The notes: generated from the sequence alone by a model not told the origin. 64,000 bases of DNA from Pseudomonadota bacterium (GCA_018241225.1 JAFEEG010000019.1:124001-188000); one strand, 5' to 3'; shown: positions 1-8,814, counted from the first letter of the stretch. Program-made: numbers and translations.

Positions 1-502
1 AGGCGACCTTGGCGTACTGGGCGATGCCGTAGGTCGAGGCCTCGGCGCGGTGCGCGGTGCCGAAGGCGTCGTGCACGAAGATGTCGCACAGCGCGGCCAT
101 CTTCTGGGCCAGCGCCGGGTCGTTCTTTTTCTCGCCCTTGTTCAGGCGGCAGTTTTCCAGCAGCACCACCTGGCCCGGCTTCACGTCGACGCCGTTTTCC
201 ACCCAGTTGGAGACCAGCGGCACCTCGCGGCCCAGCAGCTCGCCCAGGCGGGCGGCCACGGGCGCCAGCGAATCTTCCAGCTTGAACTCGCCCTCGGTGG
301 GGCGGCCCAGGTGCGAAGTGACCATGACGGCCGCGCCGGCATCGAGCGCCTGGCGGATGCAAGGCACCGAGGCGCGGATGCGGGTGTCTTCGGTGATGCG
401 GCCGGCATCGTCTTGCGGCACGTTGAGGTCGGCGCGGATGAACACGCGTTGCCCGGCAGCCTTGCCTTGGGCACACAGGTCGGTGAAGCGAATGACGTTC
501 AT
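1..502 (-). CDS. pgk: Phosphoglycerate kinase, N-terminal part (gene cut by left edge)
   Basis: Glycolytic kinase transferring phosphate from 1,3-bisphosphoglycerate to ADP in the cytosol. The reverse strand reads MNVIRFTDL, then FIRADLNVP, the substrate-binding segment HLGRPTEGE and [14 protein letters not shown], all typical of the N-terminal domain. About 167 codons are present; the nucleotide-binding C-terminal domain lies beyond position 1. The ATG at 502-500 is the natural start because the conserved N-terminal strand begins at once. It is transcribed away from the neighbouring catabolic operon, so the two share the 503-689 control region. Identification is firm. Confidence 0.95.
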   Translation of the reverse strand, partial: MNVIRFTDLCAQGKAAGQRVFIRADLNVPQDDAGRITEDTRIRASVPCIRQALDAGAAVMVTSHLGRPTEGEFKLEDSLAPVAARLGELLGREVPLVSNWVENGVDVKPGQVVLLENCRLNKGEKKNDPALAQKMAALCDIFVHDAFGTAHRAEASTYGIAQYAKVA

Positions 503-610
503 TTTTTAATGCGGCGGGCAGCGAGCCCCCTGGAGAAGGAAAAACAGCCTTCATTCTAGTTTTTGCCCCCTGAATGCCCAGGCGCCGGGTGGGTGTCGCA
601 ATCGCACGGT

Positions 611-661
611 CGATTCATAGTGTTTGCTTATGAATCCATGAATCGATTTCGTTGGATTCAT
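611..661. promoter_or_regulatory. Cluster of inverted ATGAATC half-sites, putative operator
   Basis: In the pgk/VOC gap, ATGAATCCA (630-638) and TGGATTCAT (653-661) form a perfect 9-base inverted repeat. CGATTCAT (611-618) and ATGAATCG (638-645) form a second, interleaved 8-base inverted repeat. Four copies of one half-site in 51 bases look like a binding site for a dimeric repressor or activator of the operon starting at 690. No regulator gene lies next to it in this window, so the binding protein is unknown. Confidence 0.5.
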
Positions 662-689
662 GAGCGGCATCGGCGTCCAATCCCGCCCC

Positions 690-1244
690 ATGAATGCTTT
701 CCCTGCCCCATCGCCAGTGCCGGTGCGTGGCCTGCACCACTTCGCATGGCGCTGCCGCGACGCCGAGGAAACCCGCCGCTTCTACGAAGACCTGCTGGGC
801 CTGCCGCTGGTGCACGTGATCAAGTCCGACCACGTGCCCAGCACCGGCGAATACTGTCCCTACGTGCACATCTTCTTCCAGATGGCCGACGGCTCCTACG
901 TGGCCTTCTTCGACCTGGGCGACAACGTCAACGCCCTGCCCTCGCCCAACACGCCGGCCTGGGTCAACCACCTGGCGCTGCGGGTGGATTCGGTCGAGGC
1001 GCTGCTGGCCGCCAAGGCGCGCCTGGAAGCCGCGGGCGTCGAAGTGCTGGGCGTGACCGACCACCACATCATCGAGTCGATCTATTTCTTCGACCCCAAC
1101 GGCATTCGCCTGGAGCTGACCACGCCCACGGTGCCGCAGTCCACCATGGACGCGCATGCACGGCGTGCGCACGACGACCTTGACGCGTGGACCGAGAAGA
1201 AGGCCCGCCTGCTGACCGAAGGAAAGGCGCCGCGCCATGGCTGA
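690..1244 (+). CDS. VOC-superfamily protein (extradiol dioxygenase/glyoxalase-like)
   Basis: A 184-residue single vicinal-oxygen-chelate module pair. Possible metal ligands of the 2-His-1-Glu type are H16/H17 in GLHHFAW, H94 in VNHLALRV and E142 in GIRLEL, placed as in ring-cleavage dioxygenases and glyoxalases. The substrate is not deducible, but the operon partners (FAD monooxygenase, two hydrolases) suggest a step in breakdown of an aromatic or similar carbon source. I chose the ATG at 690 because an in-frame ATG at 660 lies inside the putative operator repeat; 660 would add 10 residues. The 3' end overlaps the next gene by 8 bases, implying coupled translation. Confidence 0.8.
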   Translation: MNAFPAPSPVPVRGLHHFAWRCRDAEETRRFYEDLLGLPLVHVIKSDHVPSTGEYCPYVHIFFQMADGSYVAFFDLGDNVNALPSPNTPAWVNHLALRVDSVEALLAAKARLEAAGVEVLGVTDHHIIESIYFFDPNGIRLELTTPTVPQSTMDAHARRAHDDLDAWTEKKARLLTEGKAPRHG

Positions 1245-2361
1245 GCTGAACCTGGCCGTCATCGACGTGAAGCCCGGCGCCGCCATGGAGAGCCAGTCGG
1301 GCCTGCAGATGCTGCGCCCGCGCATCTATGGCGCCTACATGGCCCCGCAGGACAGCGGCAAGAAGGTCGCCTGCATCGTGATGCACCCGACCAGCAACTT
1401 CATGGGGCACTACCTGATCGCCCCGCTGGCCGCGCGCGGCATCTGCTGCATGGGATTGAACTCGCGCTACGCAGGCAACGACACGGTGCTCTTGATGGAG
1501 CGCGCCATCCAGGACCTGGGCGCAGGCGTCCAATACCTGCGCAGCCAAGGCTACGAGAAGGTCTTCCTGGTGGGCAACTCCGGCGGCGCGGCGCTGGCGA
1601 GCTTCTACCAGGCGCAGGCCGAGAAGCTCACAGCCACGCATTTCGCCGACGGCGACCCGACCTACCTTCACCCGAGCGACCTGCCGCCAGTGGACGGCAT
1701 TGCGCTGTGCGCCGCGCACCTGGGCCGCTCGCGACTGCTGCGCGACTGGATCGACCCCTCGGTGACCGACGAGCACGACCCACTGTCGGTCGATCCCGAA
1801 CTGGACATGTACGACCCGCGCCACCGCATGCCCTACGACAGCGAGTTTCTCGCGCGTTTTTCGGCCGCGCAGAAGGCGCGGCTGGACCGCATCGAGAACT
1901 GGGCGCTGGAGCGCCTGGCCCAGCTGCGCGCCACGCCCGGCGCGCCGCGCGACCAGAGCTTCATCGTCTATCGCACGCATGCCGACCCGCGCTGCATCGA
2001 CCTGTCGCTGGACGTGAACGACCGCGCGCCCGGCAGCGTGTGGGGCGATGCCCGTGCCGTGAACTACTCGTGCAACGCGATGGGGCGCACGACCTCGCTC
2101 ACCGCCTTTCTCTCGCAGTGGTCCTCGCGCTCGCAGGCAGACGGCCCGAACAACCTGGCCCGCACTTCGGTGCCGCTGCTGCTGCTGACCTACACCGCCG
2201 ACCAGTCAACCTTTCCCAGCACGCGCGACACCTGGCTGGCAGCCGGCGGCTCGCGCATCCGCAACGTGGACATCGTGGGCGGCAACCACTACCTGGCCGG
2301 TCAGCCCGAACTCGTGCCGCAAGCGGCAGAGGCCATCGCCCAATGGGCGCATGCGCTCTGA
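1237..2361 (+). CDS. Alpha/beta-hydrolase family protein
   Basis: A 374-residue cytosolic hydrolase. The nucleophile elbow is VGNSGG, with Ser115 as the probable nucleophile, preceded by a typical core with the strand VACIVMH near residues 44-50. A conserved late His in GGNHYLAG could complete the triad. It overlaps the VOC gene upstream and its end lies just before the monooxygenase start, so it belongs to the same transcript. In such a context it would cleave an ester, lactone or C-C bond of a ring-cleavage product. The exact substrate cannot be read from sequence. Confidence 0.8.
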   Translation: MAELNLAVIDVKPGAAMESQSGLQMLRPRIYGAYMAPQDSGKKVACIVMHPTSNFMGHYLIAPLAARGICCMGLNSRYAGNDTVLLMERAIQDLGAGVQYLRSQGYEKVFLVGNSGGAALASFYQAQAEKLTATHFADGDPTYLHPSDLPPVDGIALCAAHLGRSRLLRDWIDPSVTDEHDPLSVDPELDMYDPRHRMPYDSEFLARFSAAQKARLDRIENWALERLAQLRATPGAPRDQSFIVYRTHADPRCIDLSLDVNDRAPGSVWGDARAVNYSCNAMGRTTSLTAFLSQWSSRSQADGPNNLARTSVPLLLLTYTADQSTFPSTRDTWLAAGGSRIRNVDIVGGNHYLAGQPELVPQAAEAIAQWAHAL

Positions 2362-2380
2362 CGACGAGGCGGGATCAACG

Positions 2381-4033
2381 ATGAGAGAGACATACACATT
2401 CGCGCCGGCGTATGAACTGCCAAGCTGGCCATTCGTGCCACCGCCCGAACTCGACCATCCGGGCAAGACGGTTCGGCACCCGATCGTGATCGTCGGCGCC
2501 GGCCCGGCCGGACTGACGCTGGCCTGCGACCTGGCCAGCCGCGGCGTGCGCTGCGTGCTGCTGGACGAGGACGACACCGTGGGCGTGCGCGGCGCTTCCT
2601 CGCGCGGCATCTGCTACGCACAAAAGAGCCTGGAGATCTTCGCTCGGCTGGGCATCTACGAACGCGTGGCGGACAAGGGCATTACCTGGTCGTTCGGGCG
2701 CACCTTCTCGGGCGAGCGCGAGGTGTACAGCTTCAACCTCAAGACGGATTCGCTCTCGCAGCAGCCGCCCTTCATCAACCTGCAGCAGTTCTACGTCGAG
2801 TGGTTCCTGGTGGATCGCATCATGGAGCTGGGCCACACCGACCTGCGCTGGAAGAACAAGGTGACGCAGGTCGCGCACCTTGACGATGGCGCGCGCATCG
2901 AGGTCGAGACGCCCGCAGGCCGCTACACCATCGAGGCGGACCATCTCATCGACGCCACCGGCGCCAACAGCCCGATCCGCACCCAACTGGGCATCGAGGC
3001 CCACAGCTCGCGCAGCACCGACCGCTGGTGCATCAGCGATGTGCGCTTCAAGAAGCCGCTGCCGGTGGAGCGCTGGACCTGGGTGGATGCGCCCTTCAAC
3101 GAAGGCCGTGGCGTGTGGCAGCACCTGATGGCCGATGGCGTATGGCGCATCGACTACCAGATGCCCGAGAACTGCGACGCCGAGCACATCAGCAAGCCCG
3201 AAGTGGCCGGCGCACGGCTGCGCGAGCAGCTGGGGCCGGACGTGGAGTTCGAGTTCGTGTGGATCGGCCCCTACGGCTATCGCGACCACCTGCTCGACAA
3301 CTTCCGCCACGGCCGCATCCTGTTCATCGGCGACGCGGCGCACGTGGTGAGCCCGTTTGGCGCGCGCGGCGGCAACACCGGCATCCAGGACGCGGCCAAC
3401 CTGGCATGGAAGCTCGCGCTGGTGACACAAGGCACCGCGCGCGACGCGCTGCTGGACAGCTACCACGACGAGCGCCGACCCGCCGCGCAAGAGAACCTGC
3501 GCGTCACCAGCCGCTCGGCCCGCTTCCTGGCGCCACGCAGCAGCGCGGAACACACGATGCGGCGCGCGGTGGTCGACCTGGCGGCACGCTTTGCCTTTGC
3601 CCGCGCGCTGGTCAACACCGGGCGCATGTCGGTGGCCAACGCCTACCCCAGCGCCGAGCACCTGCCCGAAGGCGCCTGCACGGTGCAGAACCTGGCGCTC
3701 GCCTGGCAGGGCGGACGCGCCACCAGCGTGGCCGAGCTGCTGGGCGAAGGCGGCGCCAGCAACTGCCTGGGCCTGTGGTTCGCGCCAACGCGCATCCAGG
3801 CCGCAGCAGCCATCGACCTGTCGCCGGACCTGCCGCTGCGCCTGGTGGCCGTGGGCGCAGACAGCGCGCTGCCCACGCTGCAGGCCGACGAAACCCTGGC
3901 ACGCCATCTTGGCAATCCGCCCTCGGGCAGCCTGGTGCTGGTGCGGCCCGACGGCTATCGCTCAGCGTGCCTGCGCAATCCCGACCCCACTTCCATCGCC
4001 GCCCTCCTGCGCACGACCCTGTCGCTGCGCTGA
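2381..4033 (+). CDS. FAD-dependent aromatic-ring monooxygenase (MhpA/PheA-like group A flavoprotein)
   Basis: A 550-residue class A flavoprotein hydroxylase that would use NAD(P)H and O2 to hydroxylate an aromatic substrate. The dinucleotide fold IVGAGPAG is at residues 37-44. The second FAD motif FIGDAAHVVSPFGARGGN is followed by GIQDAANLAWKL, as in 3-(3-hydroxyphenyl)propionate and 2,4-dichlorophenol hydroxylases. An in-frame ATG at 2351 overlaps the upstream gene; 2381 is preferred because a GAGGCGGG ribosome site precedes it at good distance and family members begin near there. Family assignment is firm, the substrate unknown. Confidence 0.88.
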   Translation: MRETYTFAPAYELPSWPFVPPPELDHPGKTVRHPIVIVGAGPAGLTLACDLASRGVRCVLLDEDDTVGVRGASSRGICYAQKSLEIFARLGIYERVADKGITWSFGRTFSGEREVYSFNLKTDSLSQQPPFINLQQFYVEWFLVDRIMELGHTDLRWKNKVTQVAHLDDGARIEVETPAGRYTIEADHLIDATGANSPIRTQLGIEAHSSRSTDRWCISDVRFKKPLPVERWTWVDAPFNEGRGVWQHLMADGVWRIDYQMPENCDAEHISKPEVAGARLREQLGPDVEFEFVWIGPYGYRDHLLDNFRHGRILFIGDAAHVVSPFGARGGNTGIQDAANLAWKLALVTQGTARDALLDSYHDERRPAAQENLRVTSRSARFLAPRSSAEHTMRRAVVDLAARFAFARALVNTGRMSVANAYPSAEHLPEGACTVQNLALAWQGGRATSVAELLGEGGASNCLGLWFAPTRIQAAAAIDLSPDLPLRLVAVGADSALPTLQADETLARHLGNPPSGSLVLVRPDGYRSACLRNPDPTSIAALLRTTLSLR

Positions 4034-4056
4034 GCCTATCCGCCTCTCGAAAAAAC

Positions 4057-4248
4057 ATGATAACCGACCCCCACATCCCCGATGCCGACGGCTTCTACGA
4101 AGCATGGCTGCGCGCCCACGAGGGCCTGAGCGAGACGCAAAGCGCAGACCTGAACGCCCGCCTCGTGCTGCTGCTGGCCAACCAGTGCGGCGAGCAGGAC
4201 GTGCTGCTTTCCTGTGTGGCCGCGGCGTCGGAGGGCATCCGCGCATGA
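4057..4248 (+). CDS. Small DUF2783-type protein
   Basis: A 63-residue acidic protein starting MITDPHIPDADGF, with a helical stretch AWLRAHEGLSETQSADLNARL and C-terminal LLSCVAAAS. It resembles the DUF2783 family, which I recall being encoded beside flavin hydroxylases of this type; that recollection was not checked. The stop overlaps the next start in an ATGA junction (4245-4248), so it is translationally coupled to the MBL-fold gene. No catalytic motif is visible. A role as small partner subunit of the monooxygenase or of the MBL protein is speculation. Confidence 0.7.
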   Translation: MITDPHIPDADGFYEAWLRAHEGLSETQSADLNARLVLLLANQCGEQDVLLSCVAAASEGIRA

Positions 4249-5207
4249 ACACCCAAGTCTCCTTCGCCTCTGCTTGCGACACGCGCGAGCAAAAGCCCCG
4301 CGTGCAGGAACTCGCGCCCAACGTCTACGGCTACATCAGCGACTTCGACCCCAATTGCGGCTTCATCGTGGGCGACGATCAGGTGGTGCTGATCGACACG
4401 CGCCCCACGCCGCGCATGGCGCGCGACTTCCTGGCCGACATCCGCAACGTGACGGACAAGCCGGTGCGCACCATCGTGCTCACGCACTACCACGCAGTGC
4501 GCGTGATGGGTGCCAGCGCCTTCGAAAAGGACGCGCCCGCCATCATCGCCAGCCAGGGCACCTTCGACTGGGTGCGCGAGCGGGGCCAGGCCGATTTCGA
4601 CTCGGAAGTGGGTCGCTTCCCACGCCTGTTTGCCGGCGTGGAAGAGATCCCGGGCCTGACCGTGCCGCACATCAGCTTCGAACGCGAGATGAGCCTGTGG
4701 CTGAACGGGCGCGAAGTGCGCCTGATGTGCCTGGGCCGCGGCCACTCGGGCGGCGACACCGTGGCCTGGCTGCCCGACTGCGGCGTGCTCTTCTGCGGCG
4801 ACGTGGTGGAAAACCACTGCGGCGTCTATGCCGGTGATGCCTACATCCAGGATTGGGCCGGCACGCTGGATGCGGTGGCCGCGCTGGATCCGCGCGTGCT
4901 GGTGCCCGGACGCGGCGCGGTGCTGCAAGGCGCATCGGCCTGCACCGAAGCCATCGGCCTCACGAAGGCATTCCTGTCGACGCTGCTGGCCAGCGTGCAA
5001 GAAGGCATTGCCGCCGGCGAAGGGCTGCGCGGCTGCTTCCAGCGCGCCGAAGCCGCCATGACGCCGCGCTTTGGCCAATGGCCCGTGTTCCAGCATGTGC
5101 TGCCCTTCGACGTGGCACGCGCCTTCGACGAACTCAGCGGCATGGAGCACCCGCGCATCTGGACCGCCGAGCGCGACCGCGAGCTCTGGCAAGTCCTGCG
5201 CGGCTGA
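4245..5207 (+). CDS. Metallo-beta-lactamase-fold hydrolase with degenerate second metal site
   Basis: A 320-residue MBL-fold protein. The usual HxHxDH motif appears as H81-Y-H83-A-V85-R86, so the Asp and His of the second zinc site are replaced by Val and Arg. The third His is kept in GRGHSGGD (H167) and the bridging Asp in FCGDVVE (D186). The late His of the PGHG motif is Arg (PGRG, R223). The first site (H81, H83, H167, D186) is thus intact and the second almost lost, pointing to a mononuclear enzyme. It is coupled to the DUF2783 gene. A thioesterase- or lactonase-like role in the same pathway is inferred. Confidence 0.82.
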   Translation: MNTQVSFASACDTREQKPRVQELAPNVYGYISDFDPNCGFIVGDDQVVLIDTRPTPRMARDFLADIRNVTDKPVRTIVLTHYHAVRVMGASAFEKDAPAIIASQGTFDWVRERGQADFDSEVGRFPRLFAGVEEIPGLTVPHISFEREMSLWLNGREVRLMCLGRGHSGGDTVAWLPDCGVLFCGDVVENHCGVYAGDAYIQDWAGTLDAVAALDPRVLVPGRGAVLQGASACTEAIGLTKAFLSTLLASVQEGIAAGEGLRGCFQRAEAAMTPRFGQWPVFQHVLPFDVARAFDELSGMEHPRIWTAERDRELWQVLRG

Positions 5208-5238
5208 GCGCATTCATTTCTAACCCTGGAGACAAGCG

Positions 5239-6216
5239 ATGAAGAAATTCCTGCGGCTGATCGCCGCCGGCCTGACCCTGGCCGCCACCATCCATGCCCC
5301 TGCGCAAGCCCAAGGCAGCTACCCCAGCCAGCCCGTGCGCTGGATCGTGCCCTACGTGGCCGGCGGCGGTACCGACAACCTGGCACGCGCGCTGGCCGAT
5401 GCCATGACGCCTTCGTTGGGCCAGCCCATCGTCATCGACAACCGACCCGGCGCCTCCACCAACATCGGCGTGTCGGTGATGATGCAGGCCAAGCCCGACG
5501 GCTACACCATCATGCAGGCCGAGAACGCGGCGCTGCTGTTCAACGAGCACATGTTCGCCAAGCTGGCCTACAAGCCGGCCTCCGACTTCACCTACATCGG
5601 CGCCATCGGGCGTTTTCCGGTGGCGCTGGTGGTCAACCCGAACTTCCCGGCCAAGACGGTGGCCGAGTTCGTGAGCTACGTGAAGGCGCATCCCGACCAG
5701 GTGAGCTACGCGTCGCCCGGCAACGGTTCGCCGCACCACATGGCCATGGAGTTGTTCAAGCAGAAGGCCGGCATCAACGTCCAGCACGTGCCGTACAAGG
5801 GCGCCGCGCCGGCCATGACCGACGTGATGGGCGGCCAGGTGCCCACCATGATGCTGGACTTGGCTTCGGGCCTTCCGGCCATCAAGGCCGGCAAGGTGCG
5901 GGTGCTGGCCATTGCGCTGCCGCAGCGTGCCGCCGCCCTGCCCGACGTGCCCACCTTCGCCGAACTGGGCTTCCAGGACATGAACGCCTACGCCTTCCAC
6001 GGCCTGATCGGCCCGGCCGGCATGCCGGCCGAAGCGGTCAACCGCCTGAACAGCGAGTTGAACAAGGCCATGAAGGCGCCCAAGGTGGTCAAGCTCTTTG
6101 CCGAGTTCGGCTTCGAGGCACTGCCCGGCACGCCGCAGGACTTCTACAAGCTCTCGCGCGCCGAGAGCGAGCGCTGGGGCCGGATCATCAAGACGGCCGG
6201 CGTGCAGCTGGATTGA
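5239..6216 (+). CDS. Bug-family (TctC-like) periplasmic solute receptor
   Basis: A 325-residue extracytoplasmic receptor of the tripartite tricarboxylate transporter class. The signal peptide is MKKFLRLIAAGLTLAA, with a cleavage region PAQAQG near residue 29. Family hallmarks are YPSQPVRWIVPY, GGGTDNLAR and the ligand loop IDNRPGASTNIG. Bug receptors bind carboxylates and related small acids and are greatly expanded in Burkholderiales, where many stand without membrane subunits, as here. A ribosome site GGAGA precedes the ATG, and the gene ends the operon. It probably captures the substrate, or a relative of it, used by the upstream enzymes. Confidence 0.9.
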   Translation: MKKFLRLIAAGLTLAATIHAPAQAQGSYPSQPVRWIVPYVAGGGTDNLARALADAMTPSLGQPIVIDNRPGASTNIGVSVMMQAKPDGYTIMQAENAALLFNEHMFAKLAYKPASDFTYIGAIGRFPVALVVNPNFPAKTVAEFVSYVKAHPDQVSYASPGNGSPHHMAMELFKQKAGINVQHVPYKGAAPAMTDVMGGQVPTMMLDLASGLPAIKAGKVRVLAIALPQRAAALPDVPTFAELGFQDMNAYAFHGLIGPAGMPAEAVNRLNSELNKAMKAPKVVKLFAEFGFEALPGTPQDFYKLSRAESERWGRIIKTAGVQLD

Positions 6217-6231
6217 GCCGGAAGGCTCCAG

Positions 6232-6588
6232 TTACCAGGCCAGGCGCAGGTGCAGGGGCAAGTACACCGCCATGCCCACCAGCATGGTGCCCAGCACCCC
6301 GCGTCGCCAGAAGTAGTAGGCGGCGCCCGCCAGCGCGGCGTAGATGCGCGCGTCGTGCAGGTTGGGCACCAGGTGCCCGCCGGTCATCACGATCTCAGGG
6401 ATGACCACCGCCGCCAGCGCCGCGATGGGTGCGTAGTGCAGCGCGCGATGCGCCCAGTCCGGCAGGCCCCAGGGCCGGTCGAGAATGAAGAAGAAGCAGC
6501 GCGTGAGCACCGTGACGCCGGCCAGGCCGACGATGACGCCCAGCGTCCACCAGTCCGTGCTGCCCGCTACCGTGCTGGCTCCGGTCAT
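6232..6588 (-). CDS. azlD: AzlD-family branched-chain amino acid transport subunit
   Basis: A 118-residue inner-membrane protein with hydrophobic stretches near residues 14-35 (TLGVIVGLAGVTVLTRCFFF), 48-68 and 85-112. The loop DRPWGLPDWAHRALHYAPIA is characteristic of AzlD. It works with AzlC as the small subunit of a branched-chain amino acid exporter (BrnF/BrnE type). The start at 6588 follows a GGAGGATTT ribosome site on the minus strand and lies 16 bases after azlC. The gene converges with the Bug receptor gene across 15 bases. Confidence 0.88.
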   Translation of the reverse strand: MTGASTVAGSTDWWTLGVIVGLAGVTVLTRCFFFILDRPWGLPDWAHRALHYAPIAALAAVVIPEIVMTGGHLVPNLHDARIYAALAGAAYYFWRRGVLGTMLVGMAVYLPLHLRLAW

Positions 6589-6604
6589 TCGAAATCCTCC
6601 GGGC

Positions 6605-7345
6605 TCATGCGTCGTCCTCCATGGCCGGGTTGGGCACAAAGCCCTTCTCGATCCAGAAGCAAAGCAGCACGGCCACGCCGATGGCGACCACGATGTTGAG
6701 CTTGAGCGGCAGCGCAAACGCCGCCACGGCCGTGGCGCCGGCGATCAGGCCGGCCAGCACGCGCAGGCGCGAAGTCGCCATGGAGCACAGGATGCCCACG
6801 AGGCTGAGCACGCCCGCAAAGCCCAGGCCCCAGCCTTGCGGAATGAGATTGCCCAGCGCAATGCCGATCAGGCTCATGCCCATCCAGGAGAACCAGGTGA
6901 CGCAGTAGCCGCCGGTAAGGTAGGCCTCCTGTGCGCGGCGCTGCTCGTCGGTGGTGGCCGGCTCGGGGTATTGGCTGGTGAACATGGCATAGCTCATGTC
7001 GGCCGTGAGGTAGCCATGGGTCATGCGGCGCCAGCGCGGCATGTGCATCAGGTAGGGCCGCAGGTGCAGGCTGAAGACCACGAAGCGCAGGTTCACGCAA
7101 AAGCCAGTGGCCAGCACCACCCAGAAAGGCGCACCGGCCACCAGCAGCGGAATGGCCGCCAGTTGCGAGCTGCCGGCATACACCAGCAGCGTCATTGCCA
7201 CCGACTCGAACACGCTCATGCCCGACTTGACCATGGCCACGCCGGTCATCAGGCCCCAGGCGCCGATGCCCATGGCCACGGGCGCCATGTTGCGCACGCC
7301 CTCGCGAAAGGTCGGCTCGCGCCGGATCGAAGAGAGAAAGAACAT
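6605..7345 (-). CDS. azlC: AzlC-family branched-chain amino acid exporter, large subunit
   Basis: A 246-residue polytopic membrane protein with about seven or eight hydrophobic segments. The family segment MTLLVYAGSSQLAAIPLL near residue 50-68 and NLRFVVFSLHLRPY are both present. AzlC pairs with the small AzlD subunit, encoded just downstream, to export branched-chain amino acids. No Lrp-type regulator adjoins this pair, unlike many azlCD loci. It lies only 9 bases from the end of fmt, but fmt runs toward it on the same strand, so read-through is possible. Confidence 0.9.
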   Translation of the reverse strand: MFFLSSIRREPTFREGVRNMAPVAMGIGAWGLMTGVAMVKSGMSVFESVAMTLLVYAGSSQLAAIPLLVAGAPFWVVLATGFCVNLRFVVFSLHLRPYLMHMPRWRRMTHGYLTADMSYAMFTSQYPEPATTDEQRRAQEAYLTGGYCVTWFSWMGMSLIGIALGNLIPQGWGLGFAGVLSLVGILCSMATSRLRVLAGLIAGATAVAAFALPLKLNIVVAIGVAVLLCFWIEKGFVPNPAMEDDA

Positions 7346-7354
7346 TCCTTGGCT

Positions 7355-8311
7355 TCAGTTTTCGAAGACCTGTCCGGCCTTCAACTCGAAGCCGCGCAGA
7401 AAATCAGCCGCCGGCAGGCGCTTGCCGCCGGGGCGCTGCAGCTCGGTGGCCACCAGGCACCCACCGCTCGTGGCCACCACGATGCCTTGGGGCGAAGCCT
7501 CCAGCACGGTGCCGGGGGCAGCGCCCGTGTCGCCATCCTGGACATGGGCTGCCCATATCTTGACCACCTCGCCACCTACGGCGCTGCTTGCGCCGGGGAA
7601 GGGGTCGAAGGCGCGCACGCGGCGCACGAGCACCTCGGCCGGCTGGCTCCAGTCGATCTTCGCTTCGTGCTTCTCGATCTTGTGCGCGTAGGTGATGCCG
7701 TCGGCCGGCTGCTTCACCGGTTTGAGCTGTCCAGCCTGCGCGGCGCGCAGCGCGTCGACGATGAGCCGTCCGCCCATGTCGGCCAGGCGGTCGTGCAGGC
7801 GTGCGGTGCTGTCGCTGCCGATGTCCAGGCGCTCTTCCAGCAGCATGTCGCCGGTGTCCAGGCCGGCATCCATCTGCATGATGGTCACCCCGGTCTGGGC
7901 GTCGCCCGCCTCGATGGCGCGATGGATGGGCGCCGCACCACGCCAGCGCGGCAGCAGCGAGGCGTGGATGTTCAGGCAGCCAAGCCGCGGCGTATCGAGC
8001 ACCCACTGCGGAAGGATCAGCCCGTAGGCGGCCACCACCATGACGTCGGCCCGCGCGGCCAGCAATGCTTCGCGCGCGGCGGCTGCGTCTTCAGGGTACT
8101 TGCCGTCCAGCCGCAGGCTGCGCGGCTGCGCCACGGGCCAGCCATGCGCCAGGGCACACTGCTTGACGGGCGAGGCCTGCAGCTTCATGCCGCGACCGGC
8201 GGGCCGGTCGGGCTGCGTGAGCACCAGCACGACTTCGAATCCGCCCGCGGCGGCAATGGCTTCCAGCGCCGAGCGAGCAAACTCCGGCGTGCCTGCGAAT
8301 ACGACTCTCAC
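7355..8311 (-). CDS. fmt: Methionyl-tRNA formyltransferase
   Basis: Formylates Met-tRNA(fMet) for translation initiation, using 10-formyltetrahydrofolate. It is 318 residues, normal length. The N-terminus reads [12 protein letters not shown]; the catalytic region contains [20 protein letters not shown] (active-site Asn and His) and the Asp in [10 protein letters not shown]; the C-terminal tRNA-binding domain follows. The start codon is GTG at 8311-8309, overlapping the TGA of the upstream lipoprotein gene in a GTGA junction. Together with def nearby, this groups formylation and deformylation. Confidence 0.97.
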   Translation of the reverse strand: MRVVFAGTPEFARSALEAIAAAGGFEVVLVLTQPDRPAGRGMKLQASPVKQCALAHGWPVAQPRSLRLDGKYPEDAAAAREALLAARADVMVVAAYGLILPQWVLDTPRLGCLNIHASLLPRWRGAAPIHRAIEAGDAQTGVTIMQMDAGLDTGDMLLEERLDIGSDSTARLHDRLADMGGRLIVDALRAAQAGQLKPVKQPADGITYAHKIEKHEAKIDWSQPAEVLVRRVRAFDPFPGASSAVGGEVVKIWAAHVQDGDTGAAPGTVLEASPQGIVVATSGGCLVATELQRPGGKRLPAADFLRGFELKAGQVFEN

Positions 8312-8814
8312 CAGCGGAACCGACGGTCGTCGTAGCGAAGATCGTCTCCCACGTTGTAGCGCCGCACGATGCCTTGCGGATCGATGTAGATGTAGAGGAA
8401 GCGCGGGTTGTTGACCTGCAGGTAGCGCCAGGCCCAGACGTTGCCGTTGAACGAGGTCACCTGGCTGATCTCATAGGGGCGGCCGTAGGTGCGCACCACG
8501 TCTTCCACATGCCACTTGTCGATCAGGATGGTCTGTGAGAAGTAGCGCTCGTCCATCTCCTGGATCACCGAGACCACGTGGCCGTTGGCGTCCAGGTCGA
8601 TGTTGTTGACCTCGAAGCCCATCGGTGCGCGCGAGTACTGCAGGCGTTCTCCGCCCTGCGCCAGCGGGTACACCGAGGTCGGGGCGCCAACGCGCTGCAG
8701 CACCTCGGTGCGGGTGGCACCCAGCGGAACGTTGTACGGGTCGGACGCGCAGCCGGCAAGCATCGCCAGTGCAGCGGCAACGGCCATGAAAGAGGGCAGG
8801 CGCAGGCGCGTCAT
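8308..8814 (-). CDS. BamE/SmpA-like outer-membrane lipoprotein
   Basis: A 168-residue lipoprotein with a signal peptide and lipobox LAGC at about residues 19-22. The SmpA/OmlA-like core includes [20 protein letters not shown], the usual helix-turn of BamE-fold proteins, and a C-terminal region rich in aromatic residues. The start at 8814 gives a compact signal peptide; longer in-frame reading lacks signal features. It lies between def and fmt and is coupled to fmt by a 4-base overlap. Whether it takes part in outer-membrane assembly is unknown. Confidence 0.75.
   Translation of the reverse strand: MTRLRLPSFMAVAAALAMLAGCASDPYNVPLGATRTEVLQRVGAPTSVYPLAQGGERLQYSRAPMGFEVNNIDLDANGHVVSVIQEMDERYFSQTILIDKWHVEDVVRTYGRPYEISQVTSFNGNVWAWRYLQVNNPRFLYIYIDPQGIVRRYNVGDDLRYDDRRFRW

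Noticed and set aside
2351..2380. Alternative start for the FAD monooxygenase at 2351
   Set aside because: It overlaps the upstream gene, while the ATG at 2381 has a better ribosome site and matches the expected length.
6215..6228. GAGCC/GGCTC hairpin as a terminator between the Bug receptor and azlD genes
   Set aside because: The stem is five bases and no T run follows.
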